NCBI GenBank assembly: GCA_041628815.1
Contig: JBFKOL010000068.1
Location: forward strand, 1 to 15,791
DNA from: JBFKOL01 sp041628815
GTDB taxonomy: Bacteria; Bacteroidota; Bacteroidia; Chitinophagales; Saprospiraceae
DNA length: 15,791 nt
Reading direction: 5' to 3'
Shown here piece after piece: positions 7,572-15,513 of the stretch. The position numbers were made by a program, and so were the translations under genes. The notes below the pieces were generated by a model. It made no database searches. It saw only the letters and a program-made list of their open reading frames with translations, and was not told the DNA's origin. Every line of letters begins with the position of its first letter. Positions within the stretch are counted from its first letter, which is position 1.

Positions 7572-8801
7572 CTACAAATTGTTAATGGCCAGGCTAATAC
7601 CCCTTACCGACAGGGCGATCGTAACCAAAATAATTATCAGGCCAGCTGTATTAACCCATTTGTTGTTGGCATATTCTCGCATTATCCTTTGGTCATTCAT
7701 GGTCCAAAGAAGAAACCCGGCTACAATGGGCAGCAACAGGCCATTGGCTACCTGGGCAAAAAAGATGATGCTGGTTGGACTGAAACCCAACACTGAAAAA
7801 ACCAAACCCGAGACCAATACGAATACCCAAACGATTCGGAAGCGCTTTCCCGTAATAGTCGACGCCCATCCCAGCATTTCCGAGGTGGCAAAAGCAGCGG
7901 CCAGGGGGGCCGTTACCGCTGAAGACAGGCCTGCGGCAAGAAATCCCAATGAAATAAAGGGGACGGCAAGAGGCCCTAGCAATGGCCTGAGCTGCAGAGC
8001 GAGGTCGGAAGCACTCGTCACTTGGCCGCTGGTGCCTTCAAAGGCTACGGCGGCACATATGAGAATGGCCATGGTTATCAGTCCACCTGTAAATACTGAA
8101 ATGGCAGTATCCCAACGACTGTTGGCCAAATCCTCAATGGATGCCCAACGTTTCTTCACGCTGGAAGCATGCAGAAACAGGTTGTAAGGAACTACAGTTG
8201 TACCTACAAGTCCGATGACCATGTACAAAGAATTCTCGGGAATGTGGGGAGTGAAAAGCCCGGAGATAATGGACGTAAAATCCGGCCGAAGCATTATAGC
8301 CGTAATGACAAATACGATACCCATCAGGCTGACCAAGGCCACCAGGGTCTTTTCTATCACGAGGTAACTGCCTTGGTAAAGAATATAGAAGGCCAAAGCA
8401 CCGATGATAAGGACCAGAGGATTAAAGCTCCACCCCGACCAGAGCGAGTTGAAATGGTCAAAACCAAGCACCGCCCCGCTGATGTTGCCGGCTTCATAGG
8501 CTGCATTGCCCAATAAGACGGCTCCCAGAACGAGTGCAGAAACGATGGCTAGCTGGAGCTTACCAGAACATTTTGACCTCAAAGCTTCCCCCAGTCCCAG
8601 CTGTCCAACTATACCCAGGCGTGCTGCCATCTCCTGCAATACGAAAGTTGCAATGGTAGAAAAAAGCACTGCCCAAAGTAAAGTAAAGCCGAAACCCGCA
8701 CCCGCTATGGTCGCTGTTGTCACCGTGCCAGGTCCGATAAATGCGGCCGCAACCATGGCTCCTGGTCCAATCTGTCTCAACTTCTGAAACATCTTACTCA
8801 T
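7572..8801 (-). CDS. Nramp-family (APC/LeuT-fold) transporter with non-canonical metal site
   Basis: A 409-residue integral membrane protein with about eleven hydrophobic segments, of the family that includes proton-coupled Mn/Fe transporters. TM1 reads AAAFIGPGTVTTATIAG and TM6 VIGLVGTTVVPYNLFLHASS, clearly homologous to the classical DPGN and A-T-x-M-P-H-N-x-x-L-H segments. The classical ligands are changed: Asp to Gly23, Asn to Thr26, Met to Val204 and His to Tyr206. In TM3 the proton-path Asp-x-x-Glu reads A-A-Y-E (Glu103 kept, Asp lost). Divalent metal transport is therefore not certain. It sits 85 nt downstream of trpA in the same direction, without an obvious terminator between, and is followed directly by the DUF6155-like gene. 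Confidence 0.93.
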   Translation of the reverse strand: MSKMFQKLRQIGPGAMVAAAFIGPGTVTTATIAGAGFGFTLLWAVLFSTIATFVLQEMAARLGIVGQLGLGEALRSKCSGKLQLAIVSALVLGAVLLGNAAYEAGNISGAVLGFDHFNSLWSGWSFNPLVLIIGALAFYILYQGSYLVIEKTLVALVSLMGIVFVITAIMLRPDFTSIISGLFTPHIPENSLYMVIGLVGTTVVPYNLFLHASSVKKRWASIEDLANSRWDTAISVFTGGLITMAILICAAVAFEGTSGQVTSASDLALQLRPLLGPLAVPFISLGFLAAGLSSAVTAPLAAAFATSEMLGWASTITGKRFRIVWVFVLVSGLVFSVLGFSPTSIIFFAQVANGLLLPIVAGFLLWTMNDQRIMREYANNKWVNTAGLIIILVTIALSVRGISLAINNL

Positions 8802-8886
8802 TAAGTCTGCGAAAGGTACGAAGAGATGTCCTGATCACCTGCACGACTATAAGGTTCAGGTTCAATCATTGGTACAAGAATGGACC

Positions 8887-9657
8887 TTAACGGATAGATG
8901 TCACAAATGCACGGATCTTTTCATGTAATGCACCATCACCATCCAACCTCCTTATAAATGCACTGCCGATGATTGCACCATCCGCATATTGACAAGCAAT
9001 TTTATACGTCGTCCTATCATGTATTCCAAAACCTATCATCCTTGGTGATTGCAGCTCGAGGTTGTTAATTCTCGTAAAATAATTCTTTTGTGCCAGTGAA
9101 ACCTGGCCTGATCCGCCGGTTATGGACGATTTTGAAACGACATATAAAAATCCTGAACTCAATTTATCGGCTTTTAATATCCGGGCATCTGATGTCTGTG
9201 GTGTGACCAGGAACGAAATGGTCAATCCCAAATCCGTGAACAAACCAGCGTAGTTTTCCTCGTAGATATCCATGGGCAAATCGGGTATAATGAGACCGTC
9301 AACTCCGGCAGAAACCGCATCGTCGAGAAAGCGGTGAAAACCGTATTGGAGCAATTGATTGTAGTAACCCATGAGGACCAAGGGAATGTCTACTTGACTC
9401 CTTGCCTCAGCCAGCTGTTCAAAAAGCAGACCAAGGGTCATTCCATTACCCAAAGCCACCTTACTGCTCTGCTGTATCGTGGGGCCGTCTGCTAAAGGAT
9501 CGGAGTAGGGCATGCCTACTTCAACCATATCGACTCCTTCATTGGCTAGGGACTTTATGATGGGAACTGAATCATTCAATCCCGGATGACCAGCTGTAAA
9601 ATAGATGTTGAGGATAGGTCCTTTCCTCCTTTTAAACATTGTGGTAATCCTGTTCAT
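8887..9657 (-). CDS. trpA: Tryptophan synthase alpha subunit
   Basis: Cleaves indole-3-glycerol phosphate to indole and glyceraldehyde 3-phosphate; indole is channelled to TrpB. The catalytic pair is in place: Glu46 and Asp57 in VEVGMPYSDPLADGP. The family motifs LNIYFTAGHP, LIIPDLP and the phosphate-binding SSITGGSGQ and GFGI are visible. The start is ATG at 9657, one base after the trpB stop (TAG C ATG), giving 256 residues; a longer frame reaching 9711 would read into trpB and add residues unlike the family. It is the last trp gene, followed by an 85-nt gap before the Nramp-like gene. Confidence 0.97.
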   Translation of the reverse strand: MNRITTMFKRRKGPILNIYFTAGHPGLNDSVPIIKSLANEGVDMVEVGMPYSDPLADGPTIQQSSKVALGNGMTLGLLFEQLAEARSQVDIPLVLMGYYNQLLQYGFHRFLDDAVSAGVDGLIIPDLPMDIYEENYAGLFTDLGLTISFLVTPQTSDARILKADKLSSGFLYVVSKSSITGGSGQVSLAQKNYFTRINNLELQSPRMIGFGIHDRTTYKIACQYADGAIIGSAFIRRLDGDGALHEKIRAFVTSIR

Positions 9658-9658
9658 G

Positions 9659-10861
9659 CTATTCCGGTGTATCATTATCAATGCGATCCATGTAGCTGGT
9701 ATACGCCGCAAGATCCTTGTCGCCTCTTCCGGATAAATTGATTACTACCACTTTATCAGATCCAAATCGCTCTTTCTCAAGAATGGCAAAAGCGTGAGCT
9801 GTTTCAAGGGCAGGAATAATGCCTTCCAACCTTGTCAATCTCATCGCTGCTTCAAGGGCTTCTTCATCGGTAGCGTGTAATACCCTGGCCCTTCCTGCAT
9901 CAATGAGATGGGCATGCTGCGGCCCAATACCCGGATAATCCAGTCCTGCACTCAATGAATAGGGCTCGACGATCTGACCGTCTTCGGTCTGCATGAGTAA
10001 AGTCTTGCTGCCATGTATTACACCCATTTTTCCAAGAACAGACGTGGCTGCCGACTTGCCACTGTCAATGCCCATACCGGCAGCCTCCACTGCGATGATA
10101 TCCACCTTTTTATTATCCAGGTAATGATAATATATTCCTGCAGCGTTAGAGCCACCACCCACGCAGGCAATGATATGGTCGGGATAATCGCGACCTTCTA
10201 ATTCCTTCAATTGTACAATGACTTCTTCGCTGATGACAGCCTGAAACCTCGAAACCATATCGGGATAGGGGTGGGGGCCAACGACAGAACCAATGATGTA
10301 ATGTGTTTCTTCAGGATGATTGATCCAGTCTCGTATGGCCTCGTTGGTTGCATCTTTAAGTGTCTGGCTACCGCTCAGTGCCGGACGGACTTCTGCACCA
10401 AGCATCTTCATCCGCGCAACATTAGGAGCCTGCCGCGCTATATCTACCTTCCCCATGTAAACAATGCAAGGCATTCCCATCAAGGCACAAACAGTAGCCG
10501 TCGCCACACCGTGCTGGCCTGCACCTGTCTCTGCAATGATCCTCCTCTTTCCCAATCTCTTGGCAAGGAGAATTTGGCCAATCGTATTGTTGATCTTGTG
10601 TGCCCCGGTATGGTTGAGGTCTTCTCTTTTGAGATAGATGCGGGTACCGTAGTGCTCAGACAGCCTGGATGCCAGGTAAAGTGGACTAGGCCGTCCAACG
10701 TAGTGCCGCAGTAGGTACCTGAACTCCTTCTGAAATCCAGGATCATTTGTAATTTCAAGGTAATGTGTCCTCAGTTGCTCCACATTGGCATGCAACATCT
10801 CCGGTATGAAGGCTCCACCAAACTTACCATAAAATCCTCGGTCGTCAACTTGATAGGTCAT
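9659..10861 (-). CDS. trpB: Tryptophan synthase beta chain
   Basis: PLP enzyme condensing indole with serine to tryptophan. At 400 residues it is a standard TrpB1. The cofactor Schiff-base Lys89 is in LNHTGAHKINN, the catalytic Glu111 in IIAETGAGQHG, the PLP phosphate loop CVGGGSNAAG is near 231, and the pyridine-side Ser is in INLSGRGDKD near the C-terminus. The N-terminal FYGKFGGAFIPEML is typical. The start ATG at 10861 overlaps the trpF stop (ATGA), consistent with coupling. Partner TrpA follows at one base. Confidence 0.98.
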   Translation of the reverse strand: MTYQVDDRGFYGKFGGAFIPEMLHANVEQLRTHYLEITNDPGFQKEFRYLLRHYVGRPSPLYLASRLSEHYGTRIYLKREDLNHTGAHKINNTIGQILLAKRLGKRRIIAETGAGQHGVATATVCALMGMPCIVYMGKVDIARQAPNVARMKMLGAEVRPALSGSQTLKDATNEAIRDWINHPEETHYIIGSVVGPHPYPDMVSRFQAVISEEVIVQLKELEGRDYPDHIIACVGGGSNAAGIYYHYLDNKKVDIIAVEAAGMGIDSGKSAATSVLGKMGVIHGSKTLLMQTEDGQIVEPYSLSAGLDYPGIGPQHAHLIDAGRARVLHATDEEALEAAMRLTRLEGIIPALETAHAFAILEKERFGSDKVVVINLSGRGDKDLAAYTSYMDRIDNDTPE

Positions 10862-11466
10862 GCCAGCTTCTTGATTTGTTTAACAAAATCAGATACCAAT
10901 TTGAGGTCCTTTATCCCCGGCTCCAATTCAAACCTGCTATTGATATCAACACCAATAAACGACGGATGATCCACGGCGAGCAAACGTGGAACATCATCTG
11001 GTCCAATTCCCCCGCTCAAAAGAAACGGGGTGCGCCCATGATATCCCTGCAATAGAGTCCATTCAAATTTATTGCCGGATCCGCCATATTTTGTAGTCCT
11101 CGTGTCAAATAGAAGATAATCACAAAACTCGAACGACTTGATCTGGGTGAAATCAAATTGATCATCTACTCGAAACACCTTGATTACAGGGACCAGTCGT
11201 TGTACAGCCATACAATAGTTCACTCCTTCATCGCCATGGAGTTGCACAAGGTCGAGCTCATAGCATTCTACGATCCTTTTGAGCCGGTCCAAATTTGCGC
11301 GTACAAAGATTCCGGCATATTTCACGTTAGGATTCTTTGTAATTGACGTATCAACAAAATATCTTGGTGACGGTTTGTAAAAATTCAATCCAAGCCAGTC
11401 TGCACCAGTATTGGCAAGATTTATAAGGTCAGGTGATCGGCGAATACCACAGACTTTAATCAACAT
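10858..11466 (-). CDS. trpF: Phosphoribosylanthranilate isomerase
   Basis: Amadori isomerisation of phosphoribosylanthranilate to CdRP. The 202-residue (beta/alpha)8 barrel carries the general base Cys6 in IKVCGIR and the general acid Asp121 in LLFDTRT, and the phosphate loops LSGGIGPDD and GVDINSRFE. It is a stand-alone enzyme, not fused to TrpC as in enterobacteria. It is separated from trpC by 67 nt, the longest gap in the operon, and overlaps trpB by 4 nt. Confidence 0.97.
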   Translation of the reverse strand: MLIKVCGIRRSPDLINLANTGADWLGLNFYKPSPRYFVDTSITKNPNVKYAGIFVRANLDRLKRIVECYELDLVQLHGDEGVNYCMAVQRLVPVIKVFRVDDQFDFTQIKSFEFCDYLLFDTRTTKYGGSGNKFEWTLLQGYHGRTPFLLSGGIGPDDVPRLLAVDHPSFIGVDINSRFELEPGIKDLKLVSDFVKQIKKLA

Positions 11467-11507
11467 GACCGTTCATTGAGATGAGTAGTGTATTTATTGT
11501 GGTAAAC

Positions 11508-11534
11508 ATCATATATAAAAATTCATATATTGAT
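11508..11534 (-). repeat. AT-rich imperfect hairpin between trpC and trpF
   Basis: On the minus strand an ATC-A-ATATAT arm pairs with ATATAT-GAT around an 8-nt A/T-rich loop, with one bulged A: nine base pairs in all. It abuts the trpC stop. The weak A-T stem and lack of a following U-run argue against a terminator; RNA processing or mRNA stability is possible. Confidence 0.35.
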
Positions 11535-12352
11535 CAATTAACAATATGATCCCGCGACGACAATCTCACAACTTTATCAATAAATACTTTACATGCCTCC
11601 CCGGGGTTTTTGTGCCTCATAAAATGCTCACCGATTAAAAAACCATCAAAACCTTTTTTTCGTAGAAAATGTACTTTTTCGGGATCGGATAGGCCACTTT
11701 CAGCGATTTTCGGTGTGTCGTGATTCAGGTTGTTTAAAACCCGCAGCGATCGTTCATAATCCACCTGAAAAGTCTTTAGATCCCTGTTGTTTACGCCAAC
11801 AATAGAGACATTCGTTCCGATTTTACCAAGTTGATTTTCGTTGTGTAATTCGACCAGCACTTCCATGCCCAGGTCCAGTGCGAGTCCGCCAAGGGCATCG
11901 AGCTCTTCTTTTGTCAACATCTCGGATATCAATAAAATGACATCCGCACCAAGCGCTTTCGACTCGTAAACCTGGTATGGGTCAAGAATGAATTCTTTCC
12001 TAAGTATCGGCGTATCCGGCAGAAAATCCCTAGCACTTGACAGGTATTGATCCTTGCCGCCAAAAAAGTGGGTATCGGTTAATACCGATATGGCACTGGC
12101 CCCACCTCTGACATATCCCTTAACCGTTTCTTCCAGGTCAGCTTCCAAATTGATATTCGCTTGAGAAGGAGAACGATGCTTGAACTCAGCAATGACCCCG
12201 ATCCGGTCTTTCTCTTGTAGCACCTTTGAAAGCGAACGGCAAGGGTAGTTGAACCATGACATGTTTGTAAGGGATTGCACACTGATTTCTTGCTTTCTCA
12301 AGGCTACTTCCCTATACTTGTAAGCCGCAATGCGATGTAAAATGTCATTCAT
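11534..12352 (-). CDS. trpC: Indole-3-glycerol phosphate synthase
   Basis: Cyclises and decarboxylates CdRP to indole-3-glycerol phosphate. Of 272 residues, the catalytic set known from the family is visible: Glu56 and Lys58 in VIAEFKHRSPS, Lys119 in ILRKEFILDPYQVYES, Glu169 in VLVELHNE, Asn189 in VGVNNRDLKTF and the Ser of IAESGLS. An upstream TTG at 12358 is in frame, but the ATG at 12352, overlapping the trpD stop as ATGA, is the likely start. TrpC is monofunctional here. Confidence 0.97.
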   Translation of the reverse strand: MNDILHRIAAYKYREVALRKQEISVQSLTNMSWFNYPCRSLSKVLQEKDRIGVIAEFKHRSPSQANINLEADLEETVKGYVRGGASAISVLTDTHFFGGKDQYLSSARDFLPDTPILRKEFILDPYQVYESKALGADVILLISEMLTKEELDALGGLALDLGMEVLVELHNENQLGKIGTNVSIVGVNNRDLKTFQVDYERSLRVLNNLNHDTPKIAESGLSDPEKVHFLRKKGFDGFLIGEHFMRHKNPGEACKVFIDKVVRLSSRDHIVN

Positions 12353-13347
12353 GAACAAAGGGCTATAGATTTCTCAAAAACTTGCATCGCCCTTCCATCT
12401 AGTAAGGACCTTCGCGCCTCTTCCATACTCTGATCCAGATCTGAATGATTTTTAAAGCAATCAATGGCCATACCTGCATTTGCGATGACGACATCTGTTT
12501 GAGCTTTTGTGGCTGCGTTTTGTAATACGGATGTAAAAATATGGGCTGCCTCACTAATGGTGCCTCCTCCAATGATATCTTCACTCCTGTAGGTAGGCAT
12601 ACCGATATCGCCATTGGACAATATATACTCACCTCTATTGGAGGAGATTACCTTGGCACTGTCTGTCAAAGATATTTCATCATAACCATCCAGGGAATGT
12701 ACAATTGCATATTGATGCTCTCCCTCTTCAAAGAGGTACTGATAGAGCCTTGCCAGTTTGAGGTTGAATACGCCGACCATTTGATGGGTGGGCTGTGCAG
12801 GATTGACCAGTGGCCCCAGCATATTGAAAAAAGTTTTCACCCCGAGTTGTCTTCTTATCGGCCCGACGGTCTTTAATGCCGGGTGAAATAAAGGGGCGTG
12901 GAAAAAGCAAATATTGGCCTTTTCAAGTTGATTTTTCAGGGCGTCTTTCTCCGTGGTGAATTTGTAACCAAAATATTCCAACACGTTAGAGGATCCACAC
13001 GCGGACGAAACACCGTAGTTTCCGTGTTTAGCAACTTTGTATCCTGCACCGGCTATTACAAAGGCCGAAAGGGTCGACACGTTGAAAGTGTTCTTGCCGT
13101 CACCACCAGTGCCACAGACATCGATGGCCTCTGTTCCGTCCAGGTCCACAGGAATACACAATTCGAGAAGCGCTTCCCTAAATCCGCGGAGTTCGTCAAT
13201 AGAGATTCCACGCATCAGGTAAACGCTGATGAAAGCAGCTATCTGTGACGGATTGTAAGCATCTTTTGAGATGTTTATAAGAACATCCTTTGCCTGCTCT
13301 TTGGACAACCGCTTATGATCGAACAACTGGTTGAGAACATCTTTCAT
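12349..13347 (-). CDS. trpD: Anthranilate phosphoribosyltransferase
   Basis: Transfers phosphoribosyl from PRPP to anthranilate. At 332 residues it shows the PRPP-binding CGTGGDGKNTFNVST (78-92), the KHGNYGVSSACGSSNVLE stretch (107-124) and the FFNMLGPLVNPA motif. It is not fused to the TrpG amidotransferase as in E. coli. Both ends overlap neighbours by ATGA (13344-13347 with trpG, 12349-12352 with trpC), suggesting coupling across three genes. Confidence 0.98.
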   Translation of the reverse strand: MKDVLNQLFDHKRLSKEQAKDVLINISKDAYNPSQIAAFISVYLMRGISIDELRGFREALLELCIPVDLDGTEAIDVCGTGGDGKNTFNVSTLSAFVIAGAGYKVAKHGNYGVSSACGSSNVLEYFGYKFTTEKDALKNQLEKANICFFHAPLFHPALKTVGPIRRQLGVKTFFNMLGPLVNPAQPTHQMVGVFNLKLARLYQYLFEEGEHQYAIVHSLDGYDEISLTDSAKVISSNRGEYILSNGDIGMPTYRSEDIIGGGTISEAAHIFTSVLQNAATKAQTDVVIANAGMAIDCFKNHSDLDQSMEEARRSLLDGRAMQVFEKSIALCS

Positions 13348-13925
13348 GAGTTACTGATTTTCAGAAAGTTATCTAAAATCTTCTTTCCATCAGGTGTAAG
13401 TACTGATTCGGGGTGAAACTGCAGACCGTAAAGGTGCTTTGCGGCGTGCTGAAAGCCCATTATCTCTCCCTGGTCGTCTACACAAGTGACTTCGAAATCT
13501 TTTGGAAGAGTTTTTCTCTTTACTATCCAGCTATGGTATCGGCCACCTTCAAATGATTCATCCAGTCCGCTCAGCAACCTTCCGCGGTTCTTGGTGCAGT
13601 GTATCTTGGTCTGAACACCGTGATAAACAGCGGAAAGATTGTGCAACTTTGCCCCGAAGACTTCGCCAATAGCCTGGTGCCCGAGGCATACTCCCAATAT
13701 TTTCTTTCTACCAGCAAAACGCCTAATGCTTTCTTTTAGAGCCCCAGCTTCATCGGGAATGCCGGGACCAGGAGACAATACGATGTATTCTGATTCTTCA
13801 AGTTTTACCCATTCAAGTGCGTCATTCCTCATAACAGTGACGCGATGCTCCAGCAACTCTTCGAGAAGATGTACAAGATTGTAGGTAAATGAGTCGTAAT
13901 TGTCGATGACGATAACCTTCTTCAT
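13344..13925 (-). CDS. trpG: Anthranilate synthase, glutamine amidotransferase component
   Basis: Class I glutaminase supplying ammonia to TrpE. At 193 residues it has the oxyanion loop SPGPGIPDEAG, the nucleophile Cys80 in ILGVCLGHQAIG, and His171 and Glu173 in GLQFHPES. The N-terminal IDNYDSFTYNLVHLL is diagnostic of TrpG/PabA. Placement between trpE and trpD assigns it to tryptophan rather than folate synthesis, though dual use with a distant pabB is possible. The ATG starts two bases after the trpE stop. Confidence 0.97.
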   Translation of the reverse strand: MKKVIVIDNYDSFTYNLVHLLEELLEHRVTVMRNDALEWVKLEESEYIVLSPGPGIPDEAGALKESIRRFAGRKKILGVCLGHQAIGEVFGAKLHNLSAVYHGVQTKIHCTKNRGRLLSGLDESFEGGRYHSWIVKRKTLPKDFEVTCVDDQGEIMGFQHAAKHLYGLQFHPESVLTPDGKKILDNFLKISNS

Positions 13926-13927
13926 GA

Positions 13928-15298
13928 TTATAGTTTTTCAGCAAGGGTTATCGCATTTTTCAAAGCAGCCAATTTGTTGTTAACTTCCTGTAACTCACTG
14001 GCTTCATCGGATTTAATCACAATACCCGCACCCGCCTGTCGGGTCAATTTGCCAGACTGGCTTAAAAAAGATCTTATGATGATGGCATGTAATAAATTTC
14101 CGTTGAACATGATTAAACCAATACCTCCGCCATAGAATGAGCGGCTGTTGGGCTCGTAACGGTCTATGAGCTGCATGGCCTTGAATTTGGGAGCACCGGA
14201 CAAGGTGCCGGCTGGAAAGGTGTCGCCATACACCTCAAAAGTGGTTGACTCGTATTTGACCTTGCCGGTTACTTTGGAAACAAGATGAATTACGTGACTG
14301 AAGAATTGAATTTCTTTGAAAGATTCGACTTTAACCTTGGTGCAGTTTCTACTCAGATCATTACGGGCCAAATCGACGAGCATAACGTGTTCAGAAGATT
14401 CCTTCGGGTCGACTGCCAATCGTTGGGCAAGAGCCTGATCTTCTATGTAGTTTCCAGTACGCCTGAAAGTTCCAGCGATGGGATGAATTTCTGCCAATCC
14501 ATCTTGAACGATTAGTTGGGCTTCCGGAGATGATCCGAATATCCTGAACGAACCGTAGTCAAAATAAAACAGATAAGGGCTAGGGTTAATTGAACGAAGT
14601 GCGCGGTACACATTGAAATCGTCACCTTTGAAAGGTGTATAATACCTGCGCGAAAGTACAATCTGAAAAACATCTCCGCGCTGGCAATGAGCTTTGCCGC
14701 GCGACACCATGTCCATATAGGCTTCATCGGACATATTGGAGCTATCCTCCCCGGTAGTCCTGAAGCGAAAAGTCTGATGATCCTGCCTGTAAAGTATTGT
14801 TTTCAACTCTTCCAGGTTATCCTGATCACCTTCAGGTGTGTTGTCAACCAGGTAGAGCTCTTCATAGAAGTGATCTATGACGATCATATTGCGATAGAAA
14901 TCATAACGCAGGTCGGGAATGCCATCTTCATTTTTTGAGTTGTCCAACTGGATGGTTTCAAAATACCTGATGGCATTGAATCCAGTGTATCCTACCAACG
15001 CCTGGTATTTGGATGCCTCGTGCGTACCTGTAATTGTAATCTCATCCATAAATCGCTGCATCTCGTCATAGAGATCAAAGTCCGTCGATAGATTTCCATT
15101 GACCGACAAAACGCCGTCTTGAACGGTCAAAGTGGACAGTGGATTAAAGACTATGAAGGAAAGACTGTCCTCGCGGCTGGAATAGTCCGAGCTTTCCAAT
15201 AGCAAGACCTGATGGTGAGCCTCCCGAATTTTCAAGAAGAGGCTTACGGGTGTTGTTAGGTCCCCTAATAATTTCACAGATTTACTATGAACTTTCAT
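13928..15298 (-). CDS. trpE: Anthranilate synthase, chorismate-binding component
   Basis: Converts chorismate and ammonia to anthranilate, the first committed step. The 456-residue length is on the short side of the family but usual for Bacteroidota. The LLLESS motif at 32-37 is the tryptophan feedback-binding site, so the enzyme is probably inhibited by tryptophan. Catalytic-domain motifs are visible: SPEAQLIVQ, HPIAGTFRRTG, HVMLVDLARNDLSRN, FPAGTLSGAPKFKAM and GGGIGLIMFNG. LLES and the linkage to trpG favour TrpE over PabB. The ATG at 15298 is about 15 nt after the end of the attenuator terminator. Confidence 0.97.
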   Translation of the reverse strand: MKVHSKSVKLLGDLTTPVSLFLKIREAHHQVLLLESSDYSSREDSLSFIVFNPLSTLTVQDGVLSVNGNLSTDFDLYDEMQRFMDEITITGTHEASKYQALVGYTGFNAIRYFETIQLDNSKNEDGIPDLRYDFYRNMIVIDHFYEELYLVDNTPEGDQDNLEELKTILYRQDHQTFRFRTTGEDSSNMSDEAYMDMVSRGKAHCQRGDVFQIVLSRRYYTPFKGDDFNVYRALRSINPSPYLFYFDYGSFRIFGSSPEAQLIVQDGLAEIHPIAGTFRRTGNYIEDQALAQRLAVDPKESSEHVMLVDLARNDLSRNCTKVKVESFKEIQFFSHVIHLVSKVTGKVKYESTTFEVYGDTFPAGTLSGAPKFKAMQLIDRYEPNSRSFYGGGIGLIMFNGNLLHAIIIRSFLSQSGKLTRQAGAGIVIKSDEASELQEVNNKLAALKNAITLAEKL

Positions 15299-15312
15299 AA
15301 CTATAAATTGAC

Positions 15313-15350
15313 AAATAAAAAGCGGCTTGCCGGGAACTCGACAAGCCGCT
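15313..15350 (-). terminator. Intrinsic terminator of the trp attenuator
   Basis: On the minus strand AGCGGCTTG (15350-15342) pairs with CAAGCCGCT (15329-15321); the stem extends three more pairs (one G-U) to 12 bp with a 6-nt loop. It is followed by TTTTTATTT (15321-15313), a run of uridines. It ends 15 nt before the trpE ATG, so terminating here blocks the whole trp operon. Confidence 0.9.
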
Positions 15351-15386
15351 CTTTATCTTTCAATAACGATGCTTACAGGTCTCCCG
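15331..15386 (-). promoter_or_regulatory. Competing antiterminator pairing of the trp attenuator
   Basis: CGGGAGACCTGTAAGC (minus strand 15386-15371, covering the last leader codons and stop) aligns without gaps against GCTTGTCGAGTTCCCG (15346-15331, most of the terminator's 5' arm plus loop). Ten of 16 positions are Watson-Crick and three G-U, with three mismatches in the centre. The two structures cannot form together. Pairing read by eye, not folded. Confidence 0.7.
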
Positions 15387-15438
15387 AAATACACAGGAAT
15401 TCATACTGCCACCACCAATTTTTGAAAGATTTATACAT
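15373..15438 (-). CDS. trpL: trp operon leader peptide with three consecutive Trp codons
   Basis: A 21-codon open frame starts with ATG at 15438 and ends with TAA at 15375-15373. Codons 8-10 are TGG TGG TGG (15417-15409), preceded by MYKSFKN and followed by QYEFLCISGDL. Tandem Trp codons in a short frame immediately ahead of a terminator and trpE are the hallmark of ribosome-mediated attenuation: low charged tRNA-Trp stalls the ribosome at these codons. It is too short for most gene callers. A-rich bases before the ATG suit Bacteroidota initiation. This leader was found by reading the minus strand; its expression is inferred. Confidence 0.88.
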   Translation of the reverse strand: MYKSFKNWWWQYEFLCISGDL

Positions 15439-15454
15439 TTTATTGATTTCGCAT

Positions 15455-15487
15455 GCAAGGTAAGAGGAATTTTGCGTGATATCCAAA
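15455..15487 (-). promoter_or_regulatory. Candidate trp operon promoter
   Basis: On the minus strand TTTG (15487-15484) and TACCTTGC (15462-15455) are 21 nt apart, a Bacteroidota-like spacing; the second element has two mismatches to TAnnTTTG. It would start the transcript a short way before the leader ATG at 15438. Weak match, so only a candidate. Confidence 0.3.
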
Positions 15488-15513
15488 TCGAAAACTATAA
15501 TTGTTCACAGCAG

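Noticed and set aside
7483..8787. Plus-strand open frames across the Nramp gene
   Set aside because: They are shadows of the minus-strand membrane protein, with no recognisable motif and improbable composition.
8802..8886. Terminator or promoter between trpA and the Nramp-like gene
   Set aside because: A TACCTTTC word is near the Nramp start but no -33 partner at proper distance; a short TGAACC tandem exists but no hairpin. Read-through is possible.
9658..9711. Longer trpA starting at 9711
   Set aside because: It lies within trpB in another frame and adds residues unlike TrpA; ATG 9657 is one base after the trpB stop.
15439..15513. Terminator for the upstream lysine-rich gene
   Set aside because: No G-C-rich stem followed by T-run is visible between the TAG at 15514 and the trp leader.
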